NCBI RefSeq assembly: GCF_900637195.1
Contig: NZ_LR134356.1
Coordinates: 3,100,001 to 3,164,000 of the forward strand
Direction: 5' to 3'
From: Mycolicibacterium aurum
Lineage (GTDB): Bacteria > Actinomycetota > Actinomycetes > Mycobacteriales > Mycobacteriaceae
DNA length: 64,000 bases
Positions 44,198-53,406 of this stretch are shown piece by piece; positions within the stretch are counted from its first letter, which is position 1; each line of letters starts with the position of its first letter. The notes below the pieces were generated by a model. That model was not told where the DNA came from. It was given only the letters and a program-made list of their open reading frames with translations, and ran no database searches. The position numbers and the translations under genes were made by a program.

Positions 44198-44311
44198 GTG
44201 CCGCAGGCACTGGATGGCGATCCATCCGAGCCGGCCACACACGCCGAGCGGGCTGATCACGAGCCCTGCGAGGCCGAACCGTCCCCTAGGTGGCCGGGCC
44301 TTCGACCCGGC
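44198..44311 (+). promoter_or_regulatory. Hairpin-rich leader of the CNNM/CorC pair, candidate structured RNA
   Basis: The 300 bases ahead of the first CNNM/CorC gene have no credible coding sequence but hold four hairpins in a row: GTGCC/GGCAC (44198-44210), GGATGG/CCATCC with a CGAT loop (44212-44227), GGGCT/AGCCC (44250-44266) and GCCGGG/CCCGGC (44293-44311) whose loop contains TTCG. TTGACA at 44133-44138 is a possible -35. A long structured leader before a putative divalent-metal transporter is suggestive of a riboswitch or protein-binding leader; no known class was recognised. Confidence 0.4.
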
Positions 44312-44352
44312 TTATCCCACGTCGCGAACGAACAGTCACGTGGAGCGATTCG

Positions 44353-45750
44353 GTGAGCCTCACGATGTCGTTGCTCGCGCTGCTGGCGTTCGCACTGCTC
44401 ACCGCGGGCACCGCGGTGTTCGTTGCCGCGGAGTTCTCCCTGACCGCGCTGGAACGCAGCACGGTCGAGGCCAACGCCCACTCCGGTCACCGGCGCGATC
44501 TCATGGTGCAGCGCGCACATCGCACGCTGTCCACCCAGCTGTCCGGGGCCCAGGTCGGCATCTCGATCACCACGCTGGCCACCGGTTTCCTCGCCGAGCC
44601 CGTGGTCGCACGGCTCATCGAGCCCGGCCTGGTCGCCGCCGGCCTGCCGAATAGCTGGGCCAGCCCGCTCGCTCTGGCGCTGGCGATCCTGATCGCGACC
44701 TCGGTCTCCATGGTGTTCGGCGAGCTGGTACCCAAGAACCTCGCGGTCGCCCGCGCCGTGCCCACGGCGCGCTGGTCGGCGGGCCCGCAGCTGATGTTCT
44801 CGTTCCTGTTCACCCCACTCATCCGGCTCACCAACGGCACCGCGAACTGGATACTGCGCCGCCTCGGTATCGAACCCGCCGAAGAGCTGCGGTCCGCGCG
44901 GTCACCTCAGGAGTTGGTGTCACTGGTGCGCACCTCGGCGCGCAGCGGATCACTGGACCCCGTCACGGCCGTTCTCGTGGACCGCTCGCTGCAGTTCGGC
45001 GTCCGTACCGCCGAGGAACTCATGACACCGCGCTCCAAGATCGACACCCTGGAGGCCGACGACACCGTGCTCGACCTCAGCGAGGCAGCCGTCCGGACCG
45101 GGCACTCGCGCTTCCCGGTCATCCGCGGCGACCTCGACGAGACCATCGGCGTCGTGCACGTCAAGCAGGTCTTCGAAGTTCCCGCCGCGGCGCGCGCGAC
45201 CACCAGGCTGTCCGATCTGGCGCTGACCGTCACCAAGGTGCCGTCCACTCTCGACGGCGATGCCGTGATGGCCGAAGTACGGGCCAACGGCCTGCAGACC
45301 GCGCTCGTCGTCGACGAGTACGGCGGCACCGCAGGCATGGTCACCGTGGAGGACCTGATCGAGGAGATCGTCGGCGACGTCCGTGACGAGCACGATTCGG
45401 AGCCGCCCGATGTCGTGTCCGACAACCGCGGTGGCTGGCAGGTGTCGGGCCTGCTGCGCATCGACGAGGTCGCCGAAGGGACCGCGTTCCGGGCACCCGA
45501 AGGAGATTACGAAACCATCGGCGGACTGGTGCTGGAGAAACTCGGCCACATCCCCGAGGAGGGCGAATCGGTCGAACTGACCGCCTTCGACCCCGACGGA
45601 CCGGTGGAGGACCCGGTGCTCTGGCGCGCGACCGTGGTGAAGATGGACGGCCGCCGGATCGATCAACTCGAGCTGACCGAGCTGGGCCGCAAGGCCGACC
45701 GCGGCGACGAACCCGACGACCTCGACGGGCAGGAGGCCCGCGATGGGTGA
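44353..45750 (+). CDS. CNNM/CorC-family (HlyC/CorC) membrane protein 1
   Basis: A 465-residue protein: N-terminal DUF21/CNNM membrane domain (four helices, about 1-200, with [10 protein letters not shown] and VFGELVPKN), a CBS pair (about 215-345, with [16 protein letters not shown] and [22 protein letters not shown]) and a C-terminal CorC/HlyC domain (about 360-445). Related proteins export or sense Mg2+ or other divalent cations. Equivalent to Rv1842c. GTG at 44353, with ATG 44365 as an alternative. Overlaps the second family member by eight bases. Preceded by a long structured leader. Confidence 0.9.
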   Translation: MSLTMSLLALLAFALLTAGTAVFVAAEFSLTALERSTVEANAHSGHRRDLMVQRAHRTLSTQLSGAQVGISITTLATGFLAEPVVARLIEPGLVAAGLPNSWASPLALALAILIATSVSMVFGELVPKNLAVARAVPTARWSAGPQLMFSFLFTPLIRLTNGTANWILRRLGIEPAEELRSARSPQELVSLVRTSARSGSLDPVTAVLVDRSLQFGVRTAEELMTPRSKIDTLEADDTVLDLSEAAVRTGHSRFPVIRGDLDETIGVVHVKQVFEVPAAARATTRLSDLALTVTKVPSTLDGDAVMAEVRANGLQTALVVDEYGGTAGMVTVEDLIEEIVGDVRDEHDSEPPDVVSDNRGGWQVSGLLRIDEVAEGTAFRAPEGDYETIGGLVLEKLGHIPEEGESVELTAFDPDGPVEDPVLWRATVVKMDGRRIDQLELTELGRKADRGDEPDDLDGQEARDG

Positions 45751-46804
45751 CATCTTCGGGGTGCTGCTGACGTTCGTGCTGCTGGGCGCCAACGCCTTCT
45801 TCGTCGCGTCGGAGTTCGCGCTCATCTCCGCGCGCCGGGACCGGCTGGAAGCGCTCGCCGAACAGGGCAAGAAGAGCGCTGTGACCGTCATCAGGGCCGG
45901 CGAGAGGCTCTCGCTGATGCTCGCGGGCGCCCAGCTGGGCATCACCGTGTGCTCGATCCTGCTGGGCCGCGTCGCCGAGCCCGCCGTGGCCCACCTGCTG
46001 GAAAAGCCGTTCGGCCTGCTCGGTATCCCCGACGCGCTGCTGCACACCGTGTCATTCCTGGTGGCGCTGTCGATCGTGGTGACGCTGCACGTGCTGCTCG
46101 GCGAGATGGTGCCGAAGAACATCGCGATCGCCGGCCCCGAGTCGACGGCGATGCTGCTGATCCCGGTGTACCTGGTCTACATGCGGGCAGCACGCCCGTT
46201 CATCGCGTTCTACAACTGGTGCGCCAACGCCACGCTGCGCAGCTTCGGTGTCGAACCCAGGGACGAACTCGACATCACCGTGTCCACGGTGGAGCTCTCC
46301 GAGATGATCGCCGAGTCGTTGTCCGAAGGCCTCCTCGATCCCGAAGAGCACAGCAGGCTGACACGGGCGCTGCAGATCCGGACCCGGTCCGTCGACGACG
46401 TGGCCATCCCGTTGCATCAGATCCGCGCCGTGCCGGTCGCCAGGGAAGGCGCGGGCCCGACGGTGGCCGCGATCGAGGACGCACTGCGCGAGACCGGCTA
46501 CTCGCGGTTCCCGGTCGCCGACCTGAACGGCACGTTCATCGGCTACCTGCACATCAAAGACGTGCTGCCGCTGGTCGGCGACACCACCGACGAGGACGCA
46601 GTCTGCGATTCGTCGATGATCCGGCCGCTGCCCCGGGTGCCGGCCTCGCTGCCGCTGCCCGACGCGCTGACCCGGCTGCGCAGCCGCAACAGCCACCTCG
46701 CGCTGGTCACCGCGTCCGACGGCGCCGTCTCGGCGGTGGTGGCGCTCGAAGATCTGGTCGAGGACCTCGTGGGAACGGTCCGCGACGGCACGCATCGTGT
46801 CTGA
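45743..46804 (+). CDS. CNNM/CorC-family membrane protein 2
   Basis: A 353-residue relative of the upstream protein, equivalent to Rv1841c. The CNNM domain (about 1-195, [29 protein letters not shown]) and a CBS pair (about 215-345) are present, but the C-terminal CorC/HlyC domain is missing, which is usual for this second copy. The two proteins probably form a heteromeric complex in the membrane. Coupled to its neighbours by eight-base overlaps on both sides: its end also overlaps the start of the next gene. Confidence 0.9.
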   Translation: MGDIFGVLLTFVLLGANAFFVASEFALISARRDRLEALAEQGKKSAVTVIRAGERLSLMLAGAQLGITVCSILLGRVAEPAVAHLLEKPFGLLGIPDALLHTVSFLVALSIVVTLHVLLGEMVPKNIAIAGPESTAMLLIPVYLVYMRAARPFIAFYNWCANATLRSFGVEPRDELDITVSTVELSEMIAESLSEGLLDPEEHSRLTRALQIRTRSVDDVAIPLHQIRAVPVAREGAGPTVAAIEDALRETGYSRFPVADLNGTFIGYLHIKDVLPLVGDTTDEDAVCDSSMIRPLPRVPASLPLPDALTRLRSRNSHLALVTASDGAVSAVVALEDLVEDLVGTVRDGTHRV

Positions 46805-46868
46805 TCGGCGCTCCCCCGCCGTGCCCGATTGGCGCTCTCGCGCCGTGCCCGATTGGCGCTCCCGCGCC
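46797..46868 (+). repeat. Three 24-base tandem repeats at a gene start
   Basis: Three in-frame units of 24 bases, 46797-46820, 46821-46844 and 46845-46868. The second and third differ at one base; the first is more diverged. Each begins with GTG and encodes V-[SP]-D-[RW]-R-S-[RP]-A, so each contains a possible start codon for the following gene. Confidence 0.85.
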
Positions 46869-47699
46869 GAAGCCCACCGCACCCGCGCGGACCACCTGCT
46901 CGCCCCGCACCTCGCCCGTCGACAGGCGGGGGTGGCGCACCCCGTCTACGACTTCCTCTTCACCTACTACAGCGTGCGACCGCGCCAGCTGCGCGTCTGG
47001 CACCCCGGCTACGGCGTGGTGCTCGACGGTGCCGCCTCCGAGGCCTACCTCGACCGCGCCGGCTACGTCCGCGAGGCCGACGGTGTCACCGTCAGCCGTG
47101 AACATCTGCACGCGCGCCTGGGCACTGTGACGTTCATCGCGGACCTGTTGCGCGCCACCGCGTCGCGTCCCGCGCGGTTCAACTGTTTCGGCCTGCACGA
47201 ATGGGCGATGGTGTACCGGGCGCCGTCGGTGCGTCACGCGCAGGTGCCACTACGACTCGACCCCGCCGGCACCGATGCTGTCGTCGAGTCGATGCCGTTG
47301 CGCTGCAGCCACTTCGACGCCTATCGGTTCTTCACCGATGCGGCCGCGCCGCGCAACGCGCACCCCCTGACCCGGCAAACCCAGGTCGCCGCAGAGCAGC
47401 CGGGCTGCGTGCACGCGGGAATGGACCTCTACAAGTGGGCGGTCAAGCTGGGACCGCTGATCGAGTCGGGTCTGGTGCTGGATTGCCTGGAGCTCGCGAC
47501 CGAGGCCCGAGAGCTCGACATGCGGGCCAGTCCCTACGATTTACGCGGACTGGGGTTCTCGCCCATCGCGGTCGAAACCCCCGGCGGGAGGCGCGAATAC
47601 GCCCGAGCCCAGGAGGCGATCAGTGAGCGCGCGGCCCCGCTACGGGCCGGGCTGCTGGAGCGCTGCGCGGCTCTGCTGGACACCGCCGCCGGAGAATAG
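46797..47699 (+). CDS. Conserved actinobacterial protein annotated as 3-methyladenine DNA glycosylase-like
   Basis: A 300-residue soluble protein (or 292/284 if it begins at the second or third repeat). Recognisable segments are HPVYDFLFTYYSVRPRQLRVWHPGYG, FNCFGLHEWAMVYR and HAGMDLYKWAVKLGPLIES, which are conserved among actinobacterial proteins named as 3-methyladenine DNA glycosylase in databases; no glycosylase active site is evident, and I do not vouch for that name. The N-terminus is a triplicated VPDWRSRA unit. It overlaps the CNNM/CorC protein 2 gene by eight bases and is followed by glcB after 87 bases. Confidence 0.75.
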   Translation: MSDRRSPAVPDWRSRAVPDWRSRAEAHRTRADHLLAPHLARRQAGVAHPVYDFLFTYYSVRPRQLRVWHPGYGVVLDGAASEAYLDRAGYVREADGVTVSREHLHARLGTVTFIADLLRATASRPARFNCFGLHEWAMVYRAPSVRHAQVPLRLDPAGTDAVVESMPLRCSHFDAYRFFTDAAAPRNAHPLTRQTQVAAEQPGCVHAGMDLYKWAVKLGPLIESGLVLDCLELATEARELDMRASPYDLRGLGFSPIAVETPGGRREYARAQEAISERAAPLRAGLLERCAALLDTAAGE

Positions 47700-47704
47700 C
47701 CCTG

Positions 47705-47718
47705 TTACCGGTGGGTAA
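47705..47718. promoter_or_regulatory. TTACC-N4-GGTAA inverted repeat upstream of glcB
   Basis: TTACC (47705-47709), GGTG, GGTAA (47714-47718), 68 bases before the glcB start. A compact palindrome in the only spacer before a carbon-regulated gene; the binding regulator is unknown. Confidence 0.35.
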
Positions 47719-47786
47719 GCTGGACACTTGAGGTGCAAGACAGTGCAAGGGCACACGCGGGTGCGCGTGCCGGCAAGGGAGGAATC

Positions 47787-49979
47787 ATGGCCGATCGCGT
47801 GACGGTGGGTAACCTGCGCGTCGCCCCCGTGTTGTACGAGTTCGTCAACAACGAGGCGCTGCCGGGCACCGATATCGACCCCGACACGTTCTGGTCCGGC
47901 GTGGACAAGATCGTCGCCGACCTGACCCCCAAGAATCAGGATCTGCTCGCCCGCCGCGACGACCTGCAGGCGCAGATCGACAAATGGCACCGCGCGCGGG
48001 TGATCGGCGGCTTCGAGCCCGCGGATTACCGGCAGTTCCTCACCGACATCGGCTACCTGGAAGCAGAGCCCGCCGACTTCACGATCACCACCTCGGGCGT
48101 CGACGACGAGATCACCACCACCGCGGGCCCGCAGCTCGTGGTGCCGATCCTCAATGCGCGGTTCGCGCTCAACGCCGCCAACGCGCGCTGGGGATCGCTG
48201 TACGACGCGCTCTACGGCACCGACGTCATCTCCGACGAGGGCGGTGCCGAAGCCGGAAGCGGCTACAACCCCGTCCGCGGCGACAAGGTGATCGCCTACG
48301 CCCGAAAGTTCCTCGACGGCGCGGTGCCGCTGGCCGAAGGCTCCTGGGCCGACATCGAACAGTTGACGATCGACGACGGTGTGCTGTCACCCGCTCTCGC
48401 CGATCCCGAGAAGTTCGTCGGCTACCTGGGTGAGCCGGCCGCGCCGACCGCCGTGCTGCTGCAGAACAACGGGCTGCACATCGAGATCCTGGTCGACGCC
48501 GACTCGCCCATCGGCTCCACCGACAAGGCCGGCATCAAAGACGTCGTCCTGGAATCAGCGATCACCACGATCATGGATTTCGAGGATTCCGTGGCCGCGG
48601 TCGATGCCGACGACAAGGTGCTGGGCTACCGGAACTGGCTCGGGCTGAACCGCGGCGACCTGGCCGAAGAGGTCAGCAAGGGTGACAAGACGTTCACCCG
48701 CGTCCTCAGCGACGACCGCACGTTCACCGCCCCCGGCGGCGAGTCCGAGCTGACGCTGCCGGGTCGCAGCCTGATGTTCGTGCGCAACGTCGGGCACCTG
48801 ATGACCAACGACGCGATCGTCTTCGACGACGACGGGGCCGACGGCGCCGAAGTGCCCGAGGGCATCCAGGACGCACTGTTCACCGGCTTGATCGGCATCC
48901 ACGGCCTGAAATCCGACGGCGCCGACGACACCAAGAACGGTCCACACGTCAACAGCCGCACCGGGTCGATCTACATCGTGAAACCCAAGATGCACGGACC
49001 CGACGAGGTCGCGTTCACCTGCGAGCTGTTCAGCCGCGTCGAGGACGTCCTCGGTCTGCCGCAGACCACCCTCAAGGTCGGCATCATGGACGAGGAGCGG
49101 CGCACCACGCTGAACCTCAAGGCATGCATCAAGGCCGCCGCCGACCGCGTCGTCTTCATCAACACCGGGTTCCTGGACCGCACCGGCGACGAGATCCACA
49201 CCTCGATGGACGCGGGCCCGATGATCCGCAAGGGCGCGATGAAGTCGACCGACTGGATCCAGGCCTACGAGAACCAGAACGTCGACATCGGCCTGGAGAC
49301 CGGGCTGTCCGGCCGGGCGCAGATCGGCAAGGGCATGTGGGCCATGACCGACCTGATGGCCGACATGGTCGAACAGAAGATCGGACAACCCAAGGCCGGC
49401 GCCACCACGGCGTGGGTGCCCTCGCCGACCGCCGCCACCCTGCACGCGATGCACTACCACCAGGTCGACGTGTTCGCGGTGCAGAAGGAGCTGACCGGTG
49501 AGCGCCGCGGCACCGTGGAACAGCTGCTGACGATCCCGCTGGCCAAGGAGCTGGCCTGGGCGCCGGAAGAGATCCGCGAAGAGGTCGACAACAACTGTCA
49601 GTCGATCCTCGGCTACGTGGTGCGCTGGATCGACGCCGGCGTCGGCTGCTCGAAGGTGCCCGACATCCACGACGTCGCCCTCATGGAGGACCGCGCGACA
49701 CTGCGCATCTCCAGCCAGCTGCTGGCCAACTGGCTGCATCACGGTGTGATCACCGAAGAGGACGTCAAGGCCAGCCTGCGCCGCATGGCCGCGATCGTCG
49801 ACGAGCAGAACGCCAGCGACCCCGACTTCCGGCCGATGGCCCCCGACCCGGACGGCAGCATCGCCTTCCAGGCGGCTCAGGAGCTGATCCTGTCGGGCAC
49901 TTCGCAGCCCAACGGTTACACCGAGCCGATCCTGCACCGGCGGCGCCGGGAGTTCAAGGCAGCTAGTACCGTTGGCTGA
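47787..49979 (+). CDS. glcB: Malate synthase G
   Basis: Condenses glyoxylate with acetyl-CoA to malate in the glyoxylate shunt, needed for growth on fatty acids and C2 compounds. The 730-residue protein is the G isoform. Visible: [17 protein letters not shown] with the magnesium-ligand and catalytic acids, [30 protein letters not shown] with the Glu and Arg of the active site, and the late Cys region. AAGGGAGGAATC precedes the ATG. Equivalent to Rv1837c. The homologue has also been reported at the cell surface as a laminin-binding antigen. No isocitrate lyase gene is nearby. Confidence 0.97.
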   Translation: MADRVTVGNLRVAPVLYEFVNNEALPGTDIDPDTFWSGVDKIVADLTPKNQDLLARRDDLQAQIDKWHRARVIGGFEPADYRQFLTDIGYLEAEPADFTITTSGVDDEITTTAGPQLVVPILNARFALNAANARWGSLYDALYGTDVISDEGGAEAGSGYNPVRGDKVIAYARKFLDGAVPLAEGSWADIEQLTIDDGVLSPALADPEKFVGYLGEPAAPTAVLLQNNGLHIEILVDADSPIGSTDKAGIKDVVLESAITTIMDFEDSVAAVDADDKVLGYRNWLGLNRGDLAEEVSKGDKTFTRVLSDDRTFTAPGGESELTLPGRSLMFVRNVGHLMTNDAIVFDDDGADGAEVPEGIQDALFTGLIGIHGLKSDGADDTKNGPHVNSRTGSIYIVKPKMHGPDEVAFTCELFSRVEDVLGLPQTTLKVGIMDEERRTTLNLKACIKAAADRVVFINTGFLDRTGDEIHTSMDAGPMIRKGAMKSTDWIQAYENQNVDIGLETGLSGRAQIGKGMWAMTDLMADMVEQKIGQPKAGATTAWVPSPTAATLHAMHYHQVDVFAVQKELTGERRGTVEQLLTIPLAKELAWAPEEIREEVDNNCQSILGYVVRWIDAGVGCSKVPDIHDVALMEDRATLRISSQLLANWLHHGVITEEDVKASLRRMAAIVDEQNASDPDFRPMAPDPDGSIAFQAAQELILSGTSQPNGYTEPILHRRRREFKAASTVG

Positions 49980-50028
49980 CGCGTACAGGGCACCACAGAC
50001 CGGTCAATCGAGCGAGGCTTAGAACGGC

Positions 50029-51957
50029 ATGGGCAGACACAGCCTCCCCGATCCGCAGGAGTCGGGTGGTAAGCAGCCCGAGGAGCCGCAGACCGAACGC
50101 ATCGGCTTCTCCGCGGACTCGGGTGATCACCCTGACGTCGAAGACCAGTTCTACGGTCCTGCCGGCGATTCCGGCGAGCCGCCGAAGTCCGGTCCGCAGC
50201 ACAGCGGCGGCTGGGAAGACGGCGAGTGGACAGGCACCCACCGTGCCGTGACCGCCGGCCGGCGCGGTGTCAGCGTAGGTGTCATCGTCGCGCTCGTCGC
50301 CGTCGTCGCGGTGGTCGCCGTCGTCATCCTGTGGCGCTTCATCGGCGACTCGCTGTCCAGCCGGTCCGACGTCGCCGCCGCCCGGTGCGTGGACGGCCAG
50401 CTCGACGTCGCGGTGCTCGCCGACCCCGCCATCACGGACTCCATCGCGGCGCTCGCCGAGCGGTACAACGACACCGCGGCACCCGTCGGCGACCGCTGTG
50501 TCAACGTCGGTGTCAAGCCGGCCGACTCCGACCAGGTGCTCAACGGATTCCGCGAGCAGTGGCCTGCCGACCTCGGTGCCCGCCCGGCCCTGTGGATCCC
50601 GGCGAGTTCGATGTCGGAGGCGCGGCTGGAATCCGCATCCGGCGCTCAGATCGTCAGCGACAGCCGCTCGCTGGCCACCTCACCCGTGGTGCTCGCCGTG
50701 GCACCTGAGCTCAAAGAGGCTCTGGGCGAGCAGAATTGGGGCACCTTGCCCAGGCTGCAGACCGATCCCCGCTCACTCGACACGCTCGGGTTGCCAGGGT
50801 GGGGTGGGCTGCGCCTTGCCCTGCCGCTCGGCGACGACAGCGACGCCTCATTCCTGGCCGCCGAGGCGGTCGCCGACGCGGCAGCGCCGGCCGGACAACC
50901 CGCCACCGCAGGCCTGGGCGCGGTGAACACGCTGATGGCCGGCGCGCCTGAGCTACCCGACACCGACGCCGGTACCGCCCTCGACGCACTCGCCGGCGCC
51001 GACGATCCGGCGCGTGCTCCTGTCCACGCGGTCGCCACCACCGAGCAACGGGTGTTCCAGCGCTCGTCCACCCCCGACGCGCAGGGCTCGCTGGCGTCGT
51101 GGCTGCCGCCGGGGCCCACCGCGATGGCGGACTTCCCCACCGTGTTGCTGTCCGGAGACTGGCTGACCCAGGAGCAGGTGACCGCGGCCAGCGAGTTCGC
51201 GCGCTTCATGCGCAAACCAGAACAGCTCGGCGAGCTCGCCAAGGCCGGGTTCCGCGTCGAAGGCGTGGCGCCGCCGGCCAGCGACGCCGTCGACTTCGCA
51301 CCGCTGTCCGCGCCACTGAGCGTCGGAGACAACGCGCTGCGGACCACCATCGCCGACACGCTGACCACGCCGGCGCAGAGCCCCACCGTCACGATCATGC
51401 TGGACCAGTCGATGTCCGCCGACGAGGGCGGCGCCACCCGGCTCGCCAATGTCGCCGACGCCCTCACGGCGCGCGTCCAGGCGCTTCCCCCGGACTCCGG
51501 GGTCGGCCTGTGGACGTTCGACGGTGTGCAGGGACGCTCGGTGGTCAGCGTCGGACCTCTGTCCGAGCCGCTCAACGGAGCGCCGCGCTCGGACGCGCTG
51601 ACCGCGGCGCTGAACGCGCAGTCACCCTCGGGGGGCGGTGCGGTGTCGTTCACGACGCTGCGTCTGGCCTACACCGACGCGTCGGCCAAGTTCCGCGAAG
51701 GGCAGAAAAACTCGATTCTGGTGATCACCACCGGACCGCACACCGACCGATCGCTGAGCGCGTCCGGCCTGCAGGATTACGTGCGGGGCGCCTTCAACGC
51801 CGACCGCCCGGTGGCGGTGAACGTCATCGACTTCGGTGACGACTCCGATCGGGCCACCTGGGAGGCCGTCGCCGAGATCACCGGCGGCAGTTACCAGAAC
51901 CTCGCCACGTCGGCGTCCCCGGAACTGGCAGCGGCGATCTCGACAATGCTGTCCTGA
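50029..51957 (+). CDS. Membrane-anchored VWA-domain protein
   Basis: A 642-residue protein equivalent to Rv1836c. An acidic cytoplasmic N-terminus (1-80) leads to one transmembrane helix (about 84-105, VGVIVALVAVVAVVAVVIL), an extracellular solute-binding-like domain (about 115-425) and a C-terminal von Willebrand A domain (about 440-642). The metal-site motif reads DQSMS (DxSxS), followed by a conserved T/D pattern with VIDFGDDSD. VWA domains mediate metal-dependent protein contacts; no partner is known. It begins 49 bases after glcB. Confidence 0.88.
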   Translation: MGRHSLPDPQESGGKQPEEPQTERIGFSADSGDHPDVEDQFYGPAGDSGEPPKSGPQHSGGWEDGEWTGTHRAVTAGRRGVSVGVIVALVAVVAVVAVVILWRFIGDSLSSRSDVAAARCVDGQLDVAVLADPAITDSIAALAERYNDTAAPVGDRCVNVGVKPADSDQVLNGFREQWPADLGARPALWIPASSMSEARLESASGAQIVSDSRSLATSPVVLAVAPELKEALGEQNWGTLPRLQTDPRSLDTLGLPGWGGLRLALPLGDDSDASFLAAEAVADAAAPAGQPATAGLGAVNTLMAGAPELPDTDAGTALDALAGADDPARAPVHAVATTEQRVFQRSSTPDAQGSLASWLPPGPTAMADFPTVLLSGDWLTQEQVTAASEFARFMRKPEQLGELAKAGFRVEGVAPPASDAVDFAPLSAPLSVGDNALRTTIADTLTTPAQSPTVTIMLDQSMSADEGGATRLANVADALTARVQALPPDSGVGLWTFDGVQGRSVVSVGPLSEPLNGAPRSDALTAALNAQSPSGGGAVSFTTLRLAYTDASAKFREGQKNSILVITTGPHTDRSLSASGLQDYVRGAFNADRPVAVNVIDFGDDSDRATWEAVAEITGGSYQNLATSASPELAAAISTMLS

Positions 51958-52113
51958 TACTTCCGTTGGCAATCGGCTTTGCTGCGCGGCCCCGGTCTCC
52001 GGTTGGCGAATCCGTGCCCATCGAGTGCCGAATTGGGTCTGTGCAGGCGCCCAGCAAACCGATGGCAGAGCGGACGCGGCGGTACGGCGCGTGAAGTCAC
52101 TTCGCTGCAAAGA

Positions 52114-52142
52114 TTGCTCGTGGCGCGCTGCAATGGTATGAC
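52114..52142 (+). promoter_or_regulatory. Candidate promoter of alkB
   Basis: TTGCTC (52114-52119), 17 bases, TATGAC (52137-52142): a good SigA-type match 74 bases upstream of the alkB start. The rest of the 258-base gap after the VWA gene shows nothing else I can name. Confidence 0.4.
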
Positions 52143-52215
52143 GGCGTTACCGAATCGTCGCTCGGGGCTGCGATGATCGAAGAACCGTTCGGCTAAGGGG
52201 GGGACTCATCGAACG

Positions 52216-53406
52216 ATGCTGATCCAGCACCAGAGACGTGGACAGGAAACTCGAACGCCAGGCGTTGCTCACGCCTGGCGTGACAGGAAGCGCTATGTGT
52301 GGCTGCTCGGGTTGATCATCCCCACGCTGGTTCCGATGTCGTGGGCCGCCGCGGCGCTGACCGAGTGCGGACTGTTCTGGTGGTCCGGGCCGCTGCTGAT
52401 GTTCCTCGTGATCCCGGTACTGGACCATCTCGTGGGCCCCGACGCCGACAATCCGCCCGACAGTGCGCTGAGCTGGCTGGAGGACGACAAGTACTACCGG
52501 TGGGCGACATACGGCTACCTGCCCGCCCAGTACGTGTCCCTGGCCCTGGCGTGCTGGCTGTGGAGCGGTGGCGGCGGGGTCACGATGACCGAACCCGACA
52601 AGTTCGGTCTCATGCTCACCGTCGGCGGTGTGGCAGGAGTGGCGATCAACACCGCCCACGAACTCGGCCACCAGCGCGCTCAGTCGGAACGCTGGCTCAG
52701 CAAGGTCGCTTTGGCACAGTCCGGATACGGCCACTTCTTCGTCGAGCATAACCGCGGCCATCACGCGCGCGTCGCCACCCCCGAGGATCCGGCCAGCGCC
52801 CGTTTCGGCGAGAGCCTCTACGCGTTTCAGTTCCGCTCGTTCTGGGGCAGCCTGCGCTCGGCATGGCGCATCGAGCGCAGACGCCTCAGCCGCCGGGGGC
52901 GCTCCCCCTGGACGCTGCGCAACGACGTGCTGAATTCGTGGCTGATGACCGCAATCCTGTTCGCGGTCCTGGTCGCGGTGTTCGGCGTCGATGTGCTGAT
53001 CTGGCTCGTCGGCCAGGCGGTGGTCGGCATCTGCCTGCTGGAATCGATCAATTACCTGGAGCATTACGGACTTCGGCGGCAACGGCGTGCGGACGGCAAC
53101 TATGAGCAGGTCCGCGCGGCGCACAGCTGGAACAGCAACTCGGTGATCTCGAACGTGTTCCTGTTCCACCTGCAGCGGCATTCCGATCACCACGCGAACC
53201 CGCACCGGCGGTACCAGGCGCTCTGCCACGCCGACGAAGCCCCTCAGCTGCCGTCGGGCTACGCGACGATGGTGCTGCTGGCGCTGTTCCCGCCACTGTG
53301 GCGCCGGGTGATGGATCGGCGGGTGCTGGCCCACTACAACGGGGACATCGGCAAGACCGCACTCAGTCCGCGCCGGGAGGCCCGGCTACTGCAGCGGCAC
53401 GGCTGA
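52216..53406 (+). CDS. alkB: Alkane 1-monooxygenase (AlkB)
   Basis: Di-iron membrane hydroxylase that oxidises medium-chain n-alkanes to 1-alkanols using rubredoxin-delivered electrons. 396 residues with six hydrophobic helices. The histidine boxes are complete: HELGH (148-152), EHNRGHH (177-183), NYLEHYG, and LQRHSDHHANPHRRYQALCH at about residues 316-335. Unlike most actinobacterial alkB operons, no rubredoxin or TetR gene follows; the next gene is a convergent SDR whose end overlaps by 21 bases. A perfect hairpin lies in codons 14-22. Confidence 0.95.
   Translation: MLIQHQRRGQETRTPGVAHAWRDRKRYVWLLGLIIPTLVPMSWAAAALTECGLFWWSGPLLMFLVIPVLDHLVGPDADNPPDSALSWLEDDKYYRWATYGYLPAQYVSLALACWLWSGGGGVTMTEPDKFGLMLTVGGVAGVAINTAHELGHQRAQSERWLSKVALAQSGYGHFFVEHNRGHHARVATPEDPASARFGESLYAFQFRSFWGSLRSAWRIERRRLSRRGRSPWTLRNDVLNSWLMTAILFAVLVAVFGVDVLIWLVGQAVVGICLLESINYLEHYGLRRQRRADGNYEQVRAAHSWNSNSVISNVFLFHLQRHSDHHANPHRRYQALCHADEAPQLPSGYATMVLLALFPPLWRRVMDRRVLAHYNGDIGKTALSPRREARLLQRHG
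52255..52281 (+). repeat. Perfect 11-base hairpin inside the 5' end of alkB
   Basis: ACGCCAGGCGT (52255-52265), TGCTC, ACGCCTGGCGT (52271-52281). The arms are exactly complementary. It begins 39 bases after the ATG and could hinder ribosomes or RNase, or be a protein site on DNA. Confidence 0.6.

Noticed and set aside
44161-44352. Known riboswitch class (M-box, cobalamin or Mn2+) in the CNNM/CorC leader
   Set aside because: Conserved cores of these classes were not found by eye; only generic hairpins are present.
48555-49937. Minus-strand open frame of 460 codons over glcB
   Set aside because: Antisense shadow of malate synthase; same reasoning.
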